Source of the DNA: Larix kaempferi
Taxonomy: Eukaryota; Streptophyta; Pinopsida; Pinales; Pinaceae
Length of the DNA stretch: 64,000 bases
Assembly: GCA_027924585.1 (NCBI GenBank)
Contig: BSBM01000440.1
Span: forward strand, 14,291,501-14,355,500
Reading direction: 5' to 3'
Position numbers and translations under genes: made by a program. A model generated the notes under the pieces. It did no database searches and had not been told where the DNA came from. It saw only the letters and a list, made by a program, of their open reading frames with translations. The stretch's first letter is position 1, and every line of letters starts with the position of its first letter. Positions 33,376 to 43,640 of this stretch are shown piece after piece.

Positions 33376-36300
33376 TGCTAATCCCACTGATCAGACATTG
33401 CGTATACCTCAGGTTCCACTTGATGGCGCTTCTAAAGCACCTCGCTTCCCCCTTCGCCGAATCAACAACAACCCCAATGCACGGGCTGCGTCCAATTACA
33501 ACATTGTAGATGACTTAGCTCAATCTCCCGCAGCCATGTCTGCGTTAGAAGTCTTAAAAACCTGTCCTACTCAGCGCAAGACTTTACTTTCCGCCATTGG
33601 GGCGATTGACCCAAATGATTCGAACTTGATGACCTTTGATTTAGACCAATCTGAACCACGACTGCCTTCTACCATAGCAGTCCAAGTTTCCGTTTCTATT
33701 CGGAATCTTGTCATCCATCGATGTATCATCGACGAAGGTGCCTCCACATGTGTCATGTCCACTTTTGTCTGGCAAAAGTTGGGATCCCCTGCTCTCCAGC
33801 AATCCACCACTGCATTGCGGGCCTACGACGGCCGGTCAGCTCAACCTCAAGGTTTATTACCCAAGGTACCCGTCCAATTAGGTGGGAAGACTGTGCTCAT
33901 CGACATAGAAGTCATTAACGCCCAGCTTGACTATAACCTTTTACTTGGCCGCAGTTACATGTACGCCATGAAAGCGGTCGCCTCCTCCGTCTTCCGCACC
34001 ATGATGTTCCCCCACGAGGGCCGCGTGGTCAAAATTGACCAACTCACCTACTATGATCCCAACGCCCCTGCAGCACCGGAGAATGTTCTCCCCATGATTG
34101 AACAACCCGCTTCTAGTACAGTTACCTCCTTTGTGTCTTCTGTGGCACCCGGACTTTATTCGGATACACCCATGACCTCTACATTCCAGGCCATCCCACC
34201 ACCGTCACCGGAGACCCAAGTCGCAAACCTCTGTACTGTTTCGCAGAATACGCAAACATCCGGCGGTCAGCCACCATTGATCCCCAGTCACATTGGTGTC
34301 ACACCCATCCACACCATTCCCTTCCTATTTCCTCCTTCGGGTGTAGTAAGCGCCTCGGTTATGGCTACCCTTAGCCTACCCGGGCTAACATTGGGATTGC
34401 CCGTGTGGTATATTCCGCCTCCCGTTCGACTACCGACACCAGACGTCATCCTCCAACCGGTACAACCTATTGTTACCACAAATCAACCTCCTCCTGGCGT
34501 CGCGATCCCTTCGTCGGCAACGACACCTCCTCCTAACCTCAATATTCCTTCGTCGTCAATGAAACCTCCTCCGGGTCTCACGATTGCTTCGACGTCAAAG
34601 GATCCCCCTCTCCTTGCTAAGCCCACTGGGGGCAGAGGTCCACAACCCTACACTGCTATACCACCTCCTAAGGCAGCCAAACCCCCACCGGTGTTTCGAG
34701 CTCCCCCCAAATGTTCATTATGCGATGAAATTGGCCATCCAACTCACCAATGCCCACATTTACCGGCACTCCAAGAGCATATGAATATGTTGGACGATGA
34801 CATCGGCATCCCAGTAGTCAGATTAGAGCCACCTCTACAGCCTCGCGACAAATCACTGCGCACTAACCATCCTTGTGCTATATGCAGCGTTTACGGCCAC
34901 TACTCTCACCATTGCCCTGATCTACCTGACTATAGAGCAGCGTTGTACGAGTTAAACAATGCCGACTTAGAGATATCTCCTCCCCTTATCGAGGAGATTC
35001 ACCCTCCACCATCATCCTCGTCAGAAGAAGTCAATACGATATATATGATTTCGACAACCTTCAAACCAGAACCCCTCGATTTATGGTCTGATTACTTCAA
35101 TACTGACGAGCAGATTTTGGAGACACTCACTGCACCCGACTACCCTTGGGATGATATGCATCATCGCTCGTACTTCCTACCGGAGACATCTACCTCCACC
35201 GCATCCGACCAGCTATCAGTCGAGTCGAAAGACTTCATACCCACTAAGGTCGATTGGTTAAAGGACCCCATCCCAGCACCAGATGCCTTTGAAGAAGGGA
35301 ACATGTCCAACATTTCCCCCACTATACAGATAGACATTTCCACAACACCAGGGAAACCTGAGCTCATCTCGCTGGGCGCATCTTGCACTCAAGCAGAAAC
35401 TCAGGCGTACAAAAAGCTCTTTCAGGAGTTCCGCGATGTCTTCGCCTGGTCATATACCGAGATGCCTGGTCTCGACCCCGCCATTATTGAACACCGCATC
35501 GATACATGGCCCGAAGTACCCCCTGTTCGTCAGAAACAGCGACCTATTCACCCTGCCAAGCTCCCCGCTGTTAAGGCTGAAGTCGAAAAACTTCGAAAAG
35601 CAGGTTTCATCTACCCTATTCCGTACACCACATGGGTGTTGAACCCCGTTCCTGTCAACAAAAAACAAGGCACCCTTAGAGTATGCACTGATTTCCGCGA
35701 TCTAAACCACGCTTGTCCAAAAGACAATTTCCCCACGCCATTCATTGACCAACTCATTGATGAGTGTGCGGGCCATGAGGTCCTATCCTTCATGGACGGG
35801 TTTTCCGGATATAACCAGATCCACATCCGCAAGGAGGATCAGTACAAGACTGCCTTTACCACCCCATGGGGCACCTTTGCCTATCGCGTCATGCCATTTG
35901 GCCTTAAAAATGCTGGTGCCACTTACCAGCGAGCCATGACCTATTGCTTTCACGACTTGGTCCATATCCTGCGAGTCTATCTTGACGACCTCACAGCGCG
36001 TTCCCGAAAACGATCAGACCACCTTAACGACCTCCGGCAAGTTTTCCTGCGTTGTCGCAAATATAAAATCCGCTTGAACCCACACAAGTGTGTCTTTTGC
36101 GTCCCAGCGGGCCGGTTGTTGGGTTTCATTGTTTCCCAAGATGGGATCACTGTCGACCCCCTGAAGGTCAAAGCCATCTTAGAACTCCCCCCTCCTCGCA
36201 CGCTTCGACAGCTTCAGAGCTTGCAAGGGCGGTCCAATTTTCTTAGGCGCTTTGTCCCTGATTATGCCACCAAAGTCCACGGGTTCTTACGCTTGCTTCG

Positions 36301-36898
36301 TACCCACATACCCTTTGTTTGGGACGAACAAGCAGACACGGCATTCGAAGCCCTCAAGAAAGCTCTCACACAAGCCCCCTTGATATCCCCACCGGATTTC
36401 TCCCAAGACTTCACCCTTTACGTCTCGGCATCCGAATATGCCGTGTCCGGAGTTTTGGTCCAAGAGGATGCTTCCCACAAAGAGCATGTGATTTATTACG
36501 TCAGCCAGACCTTATCTGGCCCACCTCTACGTTACCCCTATGAGGAAAGATTAGCACTAGCTGTAGTCTTTTCCGTGCAAAAACTGCGACACTATATTTT
36601 GCTTAGTCATACCACGGTTGTCGCCGACTCCAACCCCATGGTCTACCTCCTTACCCGGCGGCTCCTTCAGGGTCGTGTCGCTAAATGGGTCATTATACTC
36701 CAGGAATATGACCTTACTTTCAAGACTCCCAAGAGCACCAAATCCCTCGCGCTTGCTCACCTCATTACAGATCTCCCATCCTCTTCAGCATCACCCGTCA
36801 TCCAAACGGACTTGATTGACGAGCAGATATTCGTCATTTCGTCTGACGACCCTTGGTATGGAGACATATTGACTTACCTGCGTACGCAAAAATTCTGA
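33290..36898 (+). CDS. pol: Tat-like Pol: protease, two zinc knuckles, RT, RNase H; no integrase
   Basis: Open from 33290 to TGA 36896-36898 in the frame +1 to gag; overlaps gag by about 86 nt and has no ATG at its head, so it is probably read through from gag at the C9 tract (33350-33358). The protease core IIDEGASTCVMS has its Asp at 33731. After a proline-rich spacer come CSLCDEIGHPTHQC (about 34709) and CAICSVYGHYSHHC (about 34876), two CCHC knuckles. RT: WVLNPVPVNKKQGTLRVCTD, SFMDGFSGYNQIHI, PFGLKNAGATY, YLDD at 35978-35989. RNase H: LYVSASEYAVSGVLVQED, EERLALAVVFSVQKLRHYI, VADSNPMVYLL; the first Asp position reads Glu. It ends soon after RNase H with no archaeal-type RNase H or integrase. 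Confidence 0.88.
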   Translation, partial: CPPLTSISKPVGINTDRLLKPPPAEKDTNANPTDQTLRIPQVPLDGASKAPRFPLRRINNNPNARAASNYNIVDDLAQSPAAMSALEVLKTCPTQRKTLLSAIGAIDPNDSNLMTFDLDQSEPRLPSTIAVQVSVSIRNLVIHRCIIDEGASTCVMSTFVWQKLGSPALQQSTTALRAYDGRSAQPQGLLPKVPVQLGGKTVLIDIEVINAQLDYNLLLGRSYMYAMKAVASSVFRTMMFPHEGRVVKIDQLTYYDPNAPAAPENVLPMIEQPASSTVTSFVSSVAPGLYSDTPMTSTFQAIPPPSPETQVANLCTVSQNTQTSGGQPPLIPSHIGVTPIHTIPFLFPPSGVVSASVMATLSLPGLTLGLPVWYIPPPVRLPTPDVILQPVQPIVTTNQPPPGVAIPSSATTPPPNLNIPSSSMKPPPGLTIASTSKDPPLLAKPTGGRGPQPYTAIPPPKAAKPPPVFRAPPKCSLCDEIGHPTHQCPHLPALQEHMNMLDDDIGIPVVRLEPPLQPRDKSLRTNHPCAICSVYGHYSHHCPDLPDYRAALYELNNADLEISPPLIEEIHPPPSSSSEEVNTIYMISTTFKPEPLDLWSDYFNTDEQILETLTAPDYPWDDMHHRSYFLPETSTSTASDQLSVESKDFIPTKVDWLKDPIPAPDAFEEGNMSNISPTIQIDISTTPGKPELISLGASCTQAETQAYKKLFQEFRDVFAWSYTEMPGLDPAIIEHRIDTWPEVPPVRQKQRPIHPAKLPAVKAEVEKLRKAGFIYPIPYTTWVLNPVPVNKKQGTLRVCTDFRDLNHACPKDNFPTPFIDQLIDECAGHEVLSFMDGFSGYNQIHIRKEDQYKTAFTTPWGTFAYRVMPFGLKNAGATYQRAMTYCFHDLVHILRVYLDDLTARSRKRSDHLNDLRQVFLRCRKYKIRLNPHKCVFCVPAGRLLGFIVSQDGITVDPLKVKAILELPPPRTLRQLQSLQGRSNFLRRFVPDYATKVHGFLRLLRTHIPFVWDEQADTAFEALKKALTQAPLISPPDFSQDFTLYVSASEYAVSGVLVQEDASHKEHVIYYVSQTLSGPPLRYPYEERLALAVVFSVQKLRHYILLSHTTVVADSNPMVYLLTRRLLQGRVAKWVIILQEYDLTFKTPKSTKSLALAHLITDLPSSSASPVIQTDLIDEQIFVISSDDPWYGDILTYLRTQKF

Positions 36899-37285
36899 CC
36901 TCACAGTCGCGATGAACATCGCGACTGTGAGTCTTAAACCCGCGCGGTTCATCACGGCTTCCGCCCCGAAACCCGCGCGGTTCCACGTTGGAGAGTCAAC
37001 GTGGAGTTTCGCGGCCTTCGGGGGCCCACCGCCAAATAAAAAAGACATAATTGACTAGGTTAAGGCGAATAGAGTTACCTGCAACTCGCTAAATCGAAAA
37101 CCAACGGTGAAATCTCCCGGAAATCGAGAAATAGCTCTGACTGCTCTATCAAACTCGCCCGTAACAATGACATGTCATATTGGGCCCCACGTCCTATTTA
37201 TAGAAATTCCACAAATTTCAAACAACCATTACGGTGTCATACGAAGTCCATTTCTCAAACCGTTGGTACCGTTGGGATCAGCACA
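36899..37285. other. Replacement segment at the missing integrase position
   Basis: It begins directly after the pol stop with a perfect 15-bp hairpin (36900-36914 / 36917-36931, AA loop), followed by copies of the leader-type GCGCGGTTC motif and a second small stem (CCACGTTG / CAACGTGG, about 36981-37003). In the relative on the right (minus strand) the integrase end at 63451 is followed by sequence matching this element only from about 37290 onward. So this segment stands in for integrase. Confidence 0.7.
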
Positions 37286-37360
37286 GCGAGAACTTCATAA
37301 AGGTTCCTTCCGTTTCCCGTTTTTCACGGGGTCCTTTTTTGACCATTTTTTAGCCCCTCT

Positions 37361-37960
37361 CGTCGCCTCGGTTTGCGTGCCACATCGGCCGTTCTCCGTT
37401 TTTGATGTGTCTTATATCGCCGGATTCAGTTTCCCGCGCTCGTGATGATGCTTGAGACCATTTCTCGCTCTCACCCTTAGATTTTCCGGGCATTTTTTCC
37501 ACGCCCCCCCGTCGCCTCGGTTTGCGTGCCACATCGGCCGTTCTCCGTTTTCGATGTGTCTTATATCGCCGGATTCAGTTTTCCGCGCTCGTGATGATGC
37601 TTGAGACCATTTCTCGCTCTCACCCTTAGATTTTCCGGGCATTTTTTCCACGCCCCCCCCGTCGCCTCGGTTTGCGTGCCACATCGGCCGTTCTCCGTTT
37701 TCGATGTGTCTTATATCGCCGGATTCAGTTTTCCGCGCTCTTAATGATGCTAGAGATCATTTCTCGCTCTCACCTTTAGATTTTCCGGGCATTTTTTCCA
37801 CGCCCCCTCGTCACCTCGGTTTGCGTGCCACATCGGTCGTTCTCCGTTTTCGACAATCCTTATGTCACCGGATCCAGTTTTCCGCACAGATGACGATGCT
37901 TGAGACCTTATCTCACCTTCATCAATCCATTTTTGTTCGGTATAATTTTATCCCTTTTTC
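37361..37960 (+). repeat. 150-bp tandem repeat array in the 3' region
   Basis: Unit marks GCCTCGGTTTGCGTGCCACA fall at 37364, 37514, 37664 and, as ACCTCGG, 37813: periods of 150, 150 and 149 bp. Each unit also has TTATATCGCCGGATTCAGTT and ATTTTCCGGGCATTTTTTCC. The array is present, reversed, at 62940-63370 in the relative. Open frames spanning it (37350-37684) are by-products. Confidence 0.88.
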
Positions 37961-39585
37961 GGGCCGAGCAAACCCTTTGACGAAAAAGGCACTTAGGGAG
38001 TTTCTGTTAAGCTCTTTTCTGACTCCTAAAACAATGAAAAGATCGCCGAGCAATCTTGCTTCCTTTCATGCTCGCTAAACGTATCTGAAAGGGCGTCTAC
38101 CTGGTATAAGTTTACCCCTTTTCCGGACCTCGTAGACTAATTACGAAAAAGGTATACTCTAGTCACATCGGCTAGAAGAGTTCTCCATCCGCATCATTTT
38201 ATGCTTTTTTGGGCCTTGGAGACTAAACTTACGAAAAAGAAACACCAACAGAGTCCACTTACCGTTTTCAGACTCTCTAAACATGAAAGCAACCATGAGC
38301 ATGTGCCGTCCTGGGCTCACAAAATCCACAGGACCGTACCATTTTAGAGCACACTTTTATCCCTTCTTGGAGCTCATTAAAACTACGAAGAAGGAAGAAT
38401 GGTGCCTCTTGGCGCCACGACAGACCATGTCTACTCACATAGCAGCTTCCCCATTCTGGTCACCTTTGTTCAGAGCATTCTGCAGTATGTCACCCGGAAA
38501 CTCCCTCGACAGCTACCATCAGCTTCACCCACCCAGAGTCAGTACATACCCTTCAGTCCCTAAAAAATGATCCCCACACCTACAAGTCAGTTCCCTACGC
38601 TGCTAGGTCAACCACGTCATCATGCTCTGAACAAAGGAAGCTTGAGTCTACCCATTTTTGACCCAGTTATTTCCCATCCCCACAAGTATGTCAGTCCTAC
38701 CGGCAGTACTACATCACTTCAATTCTACACCTCGTGCTCCTGTCAAGGAAACATCATTGCCTTGTTAGTTGCTGGTCTCCCTCTGTCGACGACAACCACA
38801 TTGATTCCAGAGGATAGATCTAGAGGTCCCTGTGTCTTGGACTCATTACCATTTATGATGAGTGCCTACGAATCATTTCGAGAGGAATCCTCAGTGCCTC
38901 TCCGAATGGTTGTTTCTCACATGCTCGACTTCAACACCTTGATCGCATCGTTGAGACTCGCACAGGATATTGGTCCGTTCAGTTATTAGTCGAAGACCCC
39001 GGATACCACCTGACTCCTCCACATTTGAGAGTCTTCCTATGGATCACACCAGCTACACTTTTTTTTTTATGGATATCCGGGTTGCGCATGGCGACAGTAT
39101 TCAGATTTACCCCTGTTTCATACTCCCTTGAGTATACAGTTACATTAATTCTCAGAGATGACTCATAGTCTTTGAGTCCCTACAGATGTTGGACACCTTC
39201 AGTTTCAGCAGTTCCACAGTTATTCCAGTGTATCAGTTATTGAGATCAGCCATGATCATGAGTATATCCCACAATCATGTCCCCTCTGGACCATTATGAT
39301 GTACCAGTATATTTCTTTACGTATTAGATCCCCCTTCTTGGGACTAATTGTTTTGTATATGTCTTGATACGAGCATGGGAATGCCCGCCTCGTCCTTTAT
39401 CAGAGATTATACCTCATTCATATTGAGGTAATGTAATATTTTTTGTTTTTGCAGCTTCCAAGGGCCGTGGCTCCAGTCTCCAACCGGTCTCTTCTCTCCC
39501 CTAAAAACCCCAGAAAAAGACAAATGAACTATGATGTCTATCGGCCATACGATGAGCTCCTGCCCTCACACATCAGGGGGCAATC
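37961..39585 (+). other. 3' region of the Tat-like element with conserved block
   Basis: Mostly untranslated. Repeated short modules with CCTTTTTCGG/ACGAAAAAGG near 37960-38250. An open frame (ATG 38567 to TAG 38987-38989, 140 codons) contains SHPHKYVSP, FYTSCSCQGNIIALLV, GPCVLD and MMSAYESFREES; the relative at 61707-62144 keeps the same frame over about 105 residues. It matches no family I know. The region ends with a polypurine-like AGGGGGCAATC (39575-39585) against the 3' LTR. Confidence 0.55.
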
Positions 39586-40312
39586 TGTTAACACCCAAAA
39601 AGTGCTCACTAGCTCATTTTCCTATTCACATGACCTATTTGTCCACTTTTTCACCATCAGAGCCTCCGAAACCAACAAAAGGTCACCAAAAGACCTTAGT
39701 ACACCCCTTTTTCCATTAAAAAATATTATTTTTCCAAGAAAATCATAAAAAACCCTCAAAAAGGGTCCAAATTCCCAAAAATATTAAAAAGGGAATTAAA
39801 ATATTATTTTTATTCAAAAAAAGAAAAAGGAGGGAAAAGTACCTAAACCATGTTGGTCAATACCATTTGGTTTCCACAAAACCACAAATGGTATTCCTCA
39901 CCACCAAAACCTATAAAAAGGTGGTAGGGGCTCCTCATTTACCATCCTTCCATTATCTCATCCTTATGCTGCTGAAATCTCCCCTGAGCACTTTTAGCCA
40001 TTGAAGCAACCTTGGAGAAAGAGACCTATTGGAGTTTGGAGCTACTCATCTTGGGAGTTGCTCAACATCAACCTTCACCATTGAAGGTAATATCGCAAGC
40101 ACTTGCTTGCCCCCCACTTTTCAATACAAAAAATTATTTCTTATGTTTCTTGTTCTTGATTTTTGAAATATTTAAATTATTTGATTAGATTCTTGCTTAG
40201 ATCCATGAAAAGTATTGTTTATTTAGTTTATTGTTTTTATTTCTATTGAAACTGCTGCTACTAGTTAGCAGGTGCCCATAGCACTAAGCTTGGTTGCAAA
40301 ACCGAGCCAACA
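39586..40312 (+). repeat. 3' LTR of the Tat-like element
   Basis: 727 bp, offset 11,253 from the 5' LTR. The only difference I see is T at 39636 for C at 28383. Ends CCAACA at 40312, then GGATG (40313-40317) and the continuing LINE. Confidence 0.95.
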
Positions 40313-40829
40313 GGATGCAACCCCAAACTTCAGACCCATACAAGAGAATGGGAGTGATGAGAGTTTCAAAGAGGAATTTATTTTTATCCCATATCACAAG
40401 GTTTTCTGACTTACAATTGTTTTCAAGACCAAAATAAGATTTCCACTTTCCATTGATTCTTTTCTCGATGTTGTAGTTCTAGTTAAACTTGTGATGGATA
40501 TCAATCCCAAGATATTTGTAGGAAGTCAGTTCTTCCAAGTTTTTATTATCATACAAAAAAGAACGTAAGTGATCTTATTAGATTTTATCAATATAACTGG
40601 GTTTGTTGGTATTGACTGTCATGCCCATACCAAAGAAGAAATCCTTGAGAGTTCTTCATTGATTATCAAGATCAGAGGGACATATTGCCAGAAGAACAAT
40701 ATCATCATCATAAAGAAGGAGGAGGATGACAATTCCTGCTAACGTCATGCCAGTGCAACCTACCTCTATTAAACAACCTTCTAACTTATCAATGTATATA
40801 CCAAAAAGGGCAGGGGAGAGGGGTAAGCC
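40313..40829 (-). pseudogene. LINE family A, RT segment (copy A3, part 2)
   Basis: Minus-strand continuation of the LINE between the two nested insertions. From 40829 downwards it reads the end of RT motif B (LPLSPALFGIYIDKLEG), then motif C as YDDD (about 40701-40715), and reaches the YG-EVWG region at about 40320-40345, which continues at 28332. The interruption at 40829/40830 lies within motif B. Confidence 0.85.
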
Positions 40830-40839
40830 TTTTTTTTTT

Positions 40840-42221
40840 GTAAACTCCATAGGAAATTATATTAAAATACAAAAATAAGTACATGCACAGAAAGTATGAG
40901 AGCCTAAATAGGTTTCTCTCTGAACCATAACAACCAGTACATCACCCTGATATGACTGCATAATCCCAAGGCTACATGAAATCTTAAAGCTAGAGGTCTA
41001 TTGAACCAATTAGTCTGGAATTATTACAGAGAGCTTAAGAAGGCATTTAGTCAAAAAAAATGTTGGAAATACCAAAACTGTAGTGATTGTACAAAATGAT
41101 ACATGTCCTATGGACTAAATACCACGTGCAGATCAACATGCCACCAAAAACAAACCAACAGAAAAGAAAGGAACCGTCTGAGCTACTCAGACTTGCAGAC
41201 CGGGTCTGCTTTGTTTGGAAGCTCCTCAATGATTGGGCGGTGGTAATATTTGGAATTGGAAGTACCATCAAGAATGGATTTTCCTGGTAGAGGAGCAGTT
41301 TTCATGAAAATGGAGAGATTCACCATACCTTTTCCATCAGTATGTTTACGCTTGACTCCACTAGTCAAGGTTATGCTTGTTTTTCCCACCGAATGCAGAA
41401 TGTTGTTGAGATGAGGTCCACGCTACACCGAAGGTCTGGAAAATTGAGAGGCAGCCGAAGAGGAAGACAAATGCAGTGTTGGAGAAGGAGCAGGGGATGG
41501 AGAAGGCGTAGGAGAATTCCCCTGCTAGAAGTCCTGAGCTTGAAGGAGAATCCAAGCCAAATATTTCTTGACTATCCAGTAGTGTCTTCTTCTTACCCAA
41601 TCTCTTTGACCGGTTAGCTACTGAAGGGCCAATTCTTCCTCCCAATCGCCCAAAATAGTTCTCAGGTGGTAAGGGATGGATTTATCATAGCCATTATCCG
41701 CTAATCCTCCATGGCCTTGTCGTCCATGGTGTCCTCTTCCCCTTCAGCCTTGACGCGGAACTGCATGGATACGACGATCCATTGCATAAATTTTTTCCTC
41801 AATGGTGCTCAAATGAGGTCTAGGAGGAGATTAGACAATCCACTAGTACTGGGTACTCAAGATGAGTCCAAATTCGACTAGAGAAAGATCAGACCCAACA
41901 TAGGATAAGCTTACCATAATTATCAGAATGGAATGAGTAGCTAGCTTGCTAAAATAAGGTGAATAAAAACTGGAGCTTTTCCTTCTTAAAGGAAGGTATC
42001 CGACCTCCCAAGGGGATATTGATCCGCACAAGGGATTCATCATTGTCCCAGTACCTTCCACAACTCGACAGAATGTAGAGAGGACCAAATGCAATAAAGA
42101 AATGAGCATTGGATCTTGGAGCTCTTAAATGAGCATGTTGAGAGTTTCAAGGAGCAGCCTCATGGAGGGAGGCTATGTCCTCTACAATGGTTTTCTCATT
42201 CGCCTCCAAATAACTCTCATC
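40840..42221 (-). other. 3' untranslated part of the L1 element
   Basis: Between the RNase H end and the A tract. The frames at 41087-41645 on both strands show no recognisable domain. I see no separate gene. Confidence 0.5.
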
Positions 42222-42826
42222 CTAGGAGTGGTAGTATTCTTGAGCAAGAACGAGACAACCCCTCTTGAGTGTGGAATCAAGAAGTTGAGTGAGACTTAGA
42301 TCATTGAAGGAATGAATTAGGACACCTTCGTTGGATACTCGATCAACTACAGGTTTGGATTTCTCTCTGATGTGTTGAAAGGTAATGGCTCCCAACATAG
42401 GAAGGAAATCAACTAGGTGAGATAACCCAAAGTTGAGTCTCCATCTTGGTGAGAGCTTGCTGAATTGAGAGCCATTTTGATTTTCTTGGCTAGAGACACA
42501 ATTAGTTGAGAGTCCCCTTCGATCACTAGAGTGAGAAGGGACCACTTAATGGAAATTTGCATTCCATATATGAGAGTTGCCAATTCCGCTGCATTGTTTT
42601 TGTCCTGGCCAATATTCCTAAAAAAGAGACAGATGATCCTGCCTAGGCTGTCTCTAAATAATCCCCCGCACCCAGATGGCCCAATATTTCCTTTAGATGC
42701 CCCATAAAAATTTAATTTGTAAAATCCTTTGGGTGTAAAGGTCCATTGATTCGAGCTTGTGGCCAAAATAGTTCTAGAAATAGGATTGGCTTGGTGAGGG
42801 TTGGGGGTTAAATCCCAATTGTGCAT
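42222..42826 (-). pseudogene. L1 RNase H domain
   Basis: Frame 42826-42413 has FYKLNFYGASKGNIGPSGCG, GRIICLFF, NAAELATLIYGM and IEGDSQLIVSLA: the RNase H fold with its first Asp changed to Tyr (NFYGAS), Glu (AAELAT) and Asp (EGDSQ). The last part (FQHIREKSKPVVDRVSNEG) lies in another frame (42545-42222), so an indel splits the domain. RNase H at the C-terminus of pol is typical of plant L1. Confidence 0.8.
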
Positions 42827-42946
42827 TATTTCCGCCTTAGAAGGATTAGCTTTGTAATCTTGATCTGCCTAGGTGCTGAGATGGAGCGCTTCTAAAATAT
42901 GGTTTTTGTAGGTAACCCAAACTACCTGCTCTGTTTTGGCTTTGTC

Positions 42947-43640
42947 TCAAATGATTATTTGGTTGCGTTCCTTCCATATTTCCCAAACCAAAAAACCTAG
43001 AATGAGATCCCACAGTCGATTGAGAATGATATTTTGGAAGGGCTTGTCATTCCAGTTTTGAATGGTTTGACTAGTTTTATTGTGGACCCGATCCGTTCTT
43101 TTGCACAGGTTGGCTATTTTGTCCCAAAAAATGTTAGAAAAGGGGTAGGAGTTCAGCAAGTCATTCATAGTTTCTTCTTGACAATGGCAGAGCACACATT
43201 TTTATGGGCCACACATTACTCTTTTGATGAGGTTTTCTCAAGTTAAGAATCGTTTGTGGATAACTAACGATAAAAATATTGAAACTTTTGGCCACGTTTT
43301 CATATTTTAAATTGTTGTCCAGATGGGATCTATTTTCTCTCTGTTGTGAATGGTATGCATATGGTAGGATTCCTTGACCGTGAAGGAGCCAATAAGTTTG
43401 TGGCCCCACCTGATGATTTCGGATTCCTCTCAGCATTTGATTTTTCGTTTTTGTAACTCCTGCCAAATTCTATCCATGTCATCATTATTCATGGGTATCT
43501 CCCATTCCTTAGGATTCTTCCACACTCTGAAATCATTCTCAACATTTACTAGCCATAAATATTTCAATAAAAAAATTCCAGATCCTTGGATGTAATCATG
43601 AAGGTAAGGGATATGGAAGAGACTATTCAGGATGGGCATT
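42947..43640 (-). pseudogene. L1 pol C-terminal region with zinc-binding RVT segment
   Basis: Degenerate zf-RVT region: CALPLSRRNYE and MLCHCQEETMNDLLNSYPFSNIFWDKI (the C-x2-C-type and H..FA-type positions partly lost) and WDLILGFLVWEIWKERNQ. The upstream frame at 43639-43430 (WKNPKEWEIPMNNDDMDRIW) belongs to the same protein. Several frame changes. Confidence 0.7.

Larger units (their letters stand above)
28333..40312 (+). mobile_element. Tat-like Ty3/Gypsy element lacking integrase, recent insertion
   Basis: 11,980 bp between GGATG duplications (28328-28332 and 40313-40317), inserted in LINE copy A3. LTRs are 727 bp each and differ by eye only at 28383 (C) versus 39636 (T). Internal order: 2-kb leader with a 33-bp minisatellite, gag, pol (protease, zinc knuckles, RT, RNase H), a 390-bp replacement segment where integrase should be, a 150-bp tandem array, a conserved 3' block, polypurine tract. 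RT motifs (FMDGFSGYNQI, YLDD) and the long P/Q-rich gag place it with the Tat side of plant Gypsy. Without integrase it must have been inserted by enzyme from a relative, such as the one at 60420-64000. Confidence 0.88.

Noticed and set aside
37350-37684. Lys/Arg/Glu-rich repeat proteins on the minus strand
   Set aside because: The 150-bp period is a multiple of three, so frames in the tandem array stay open by chance.
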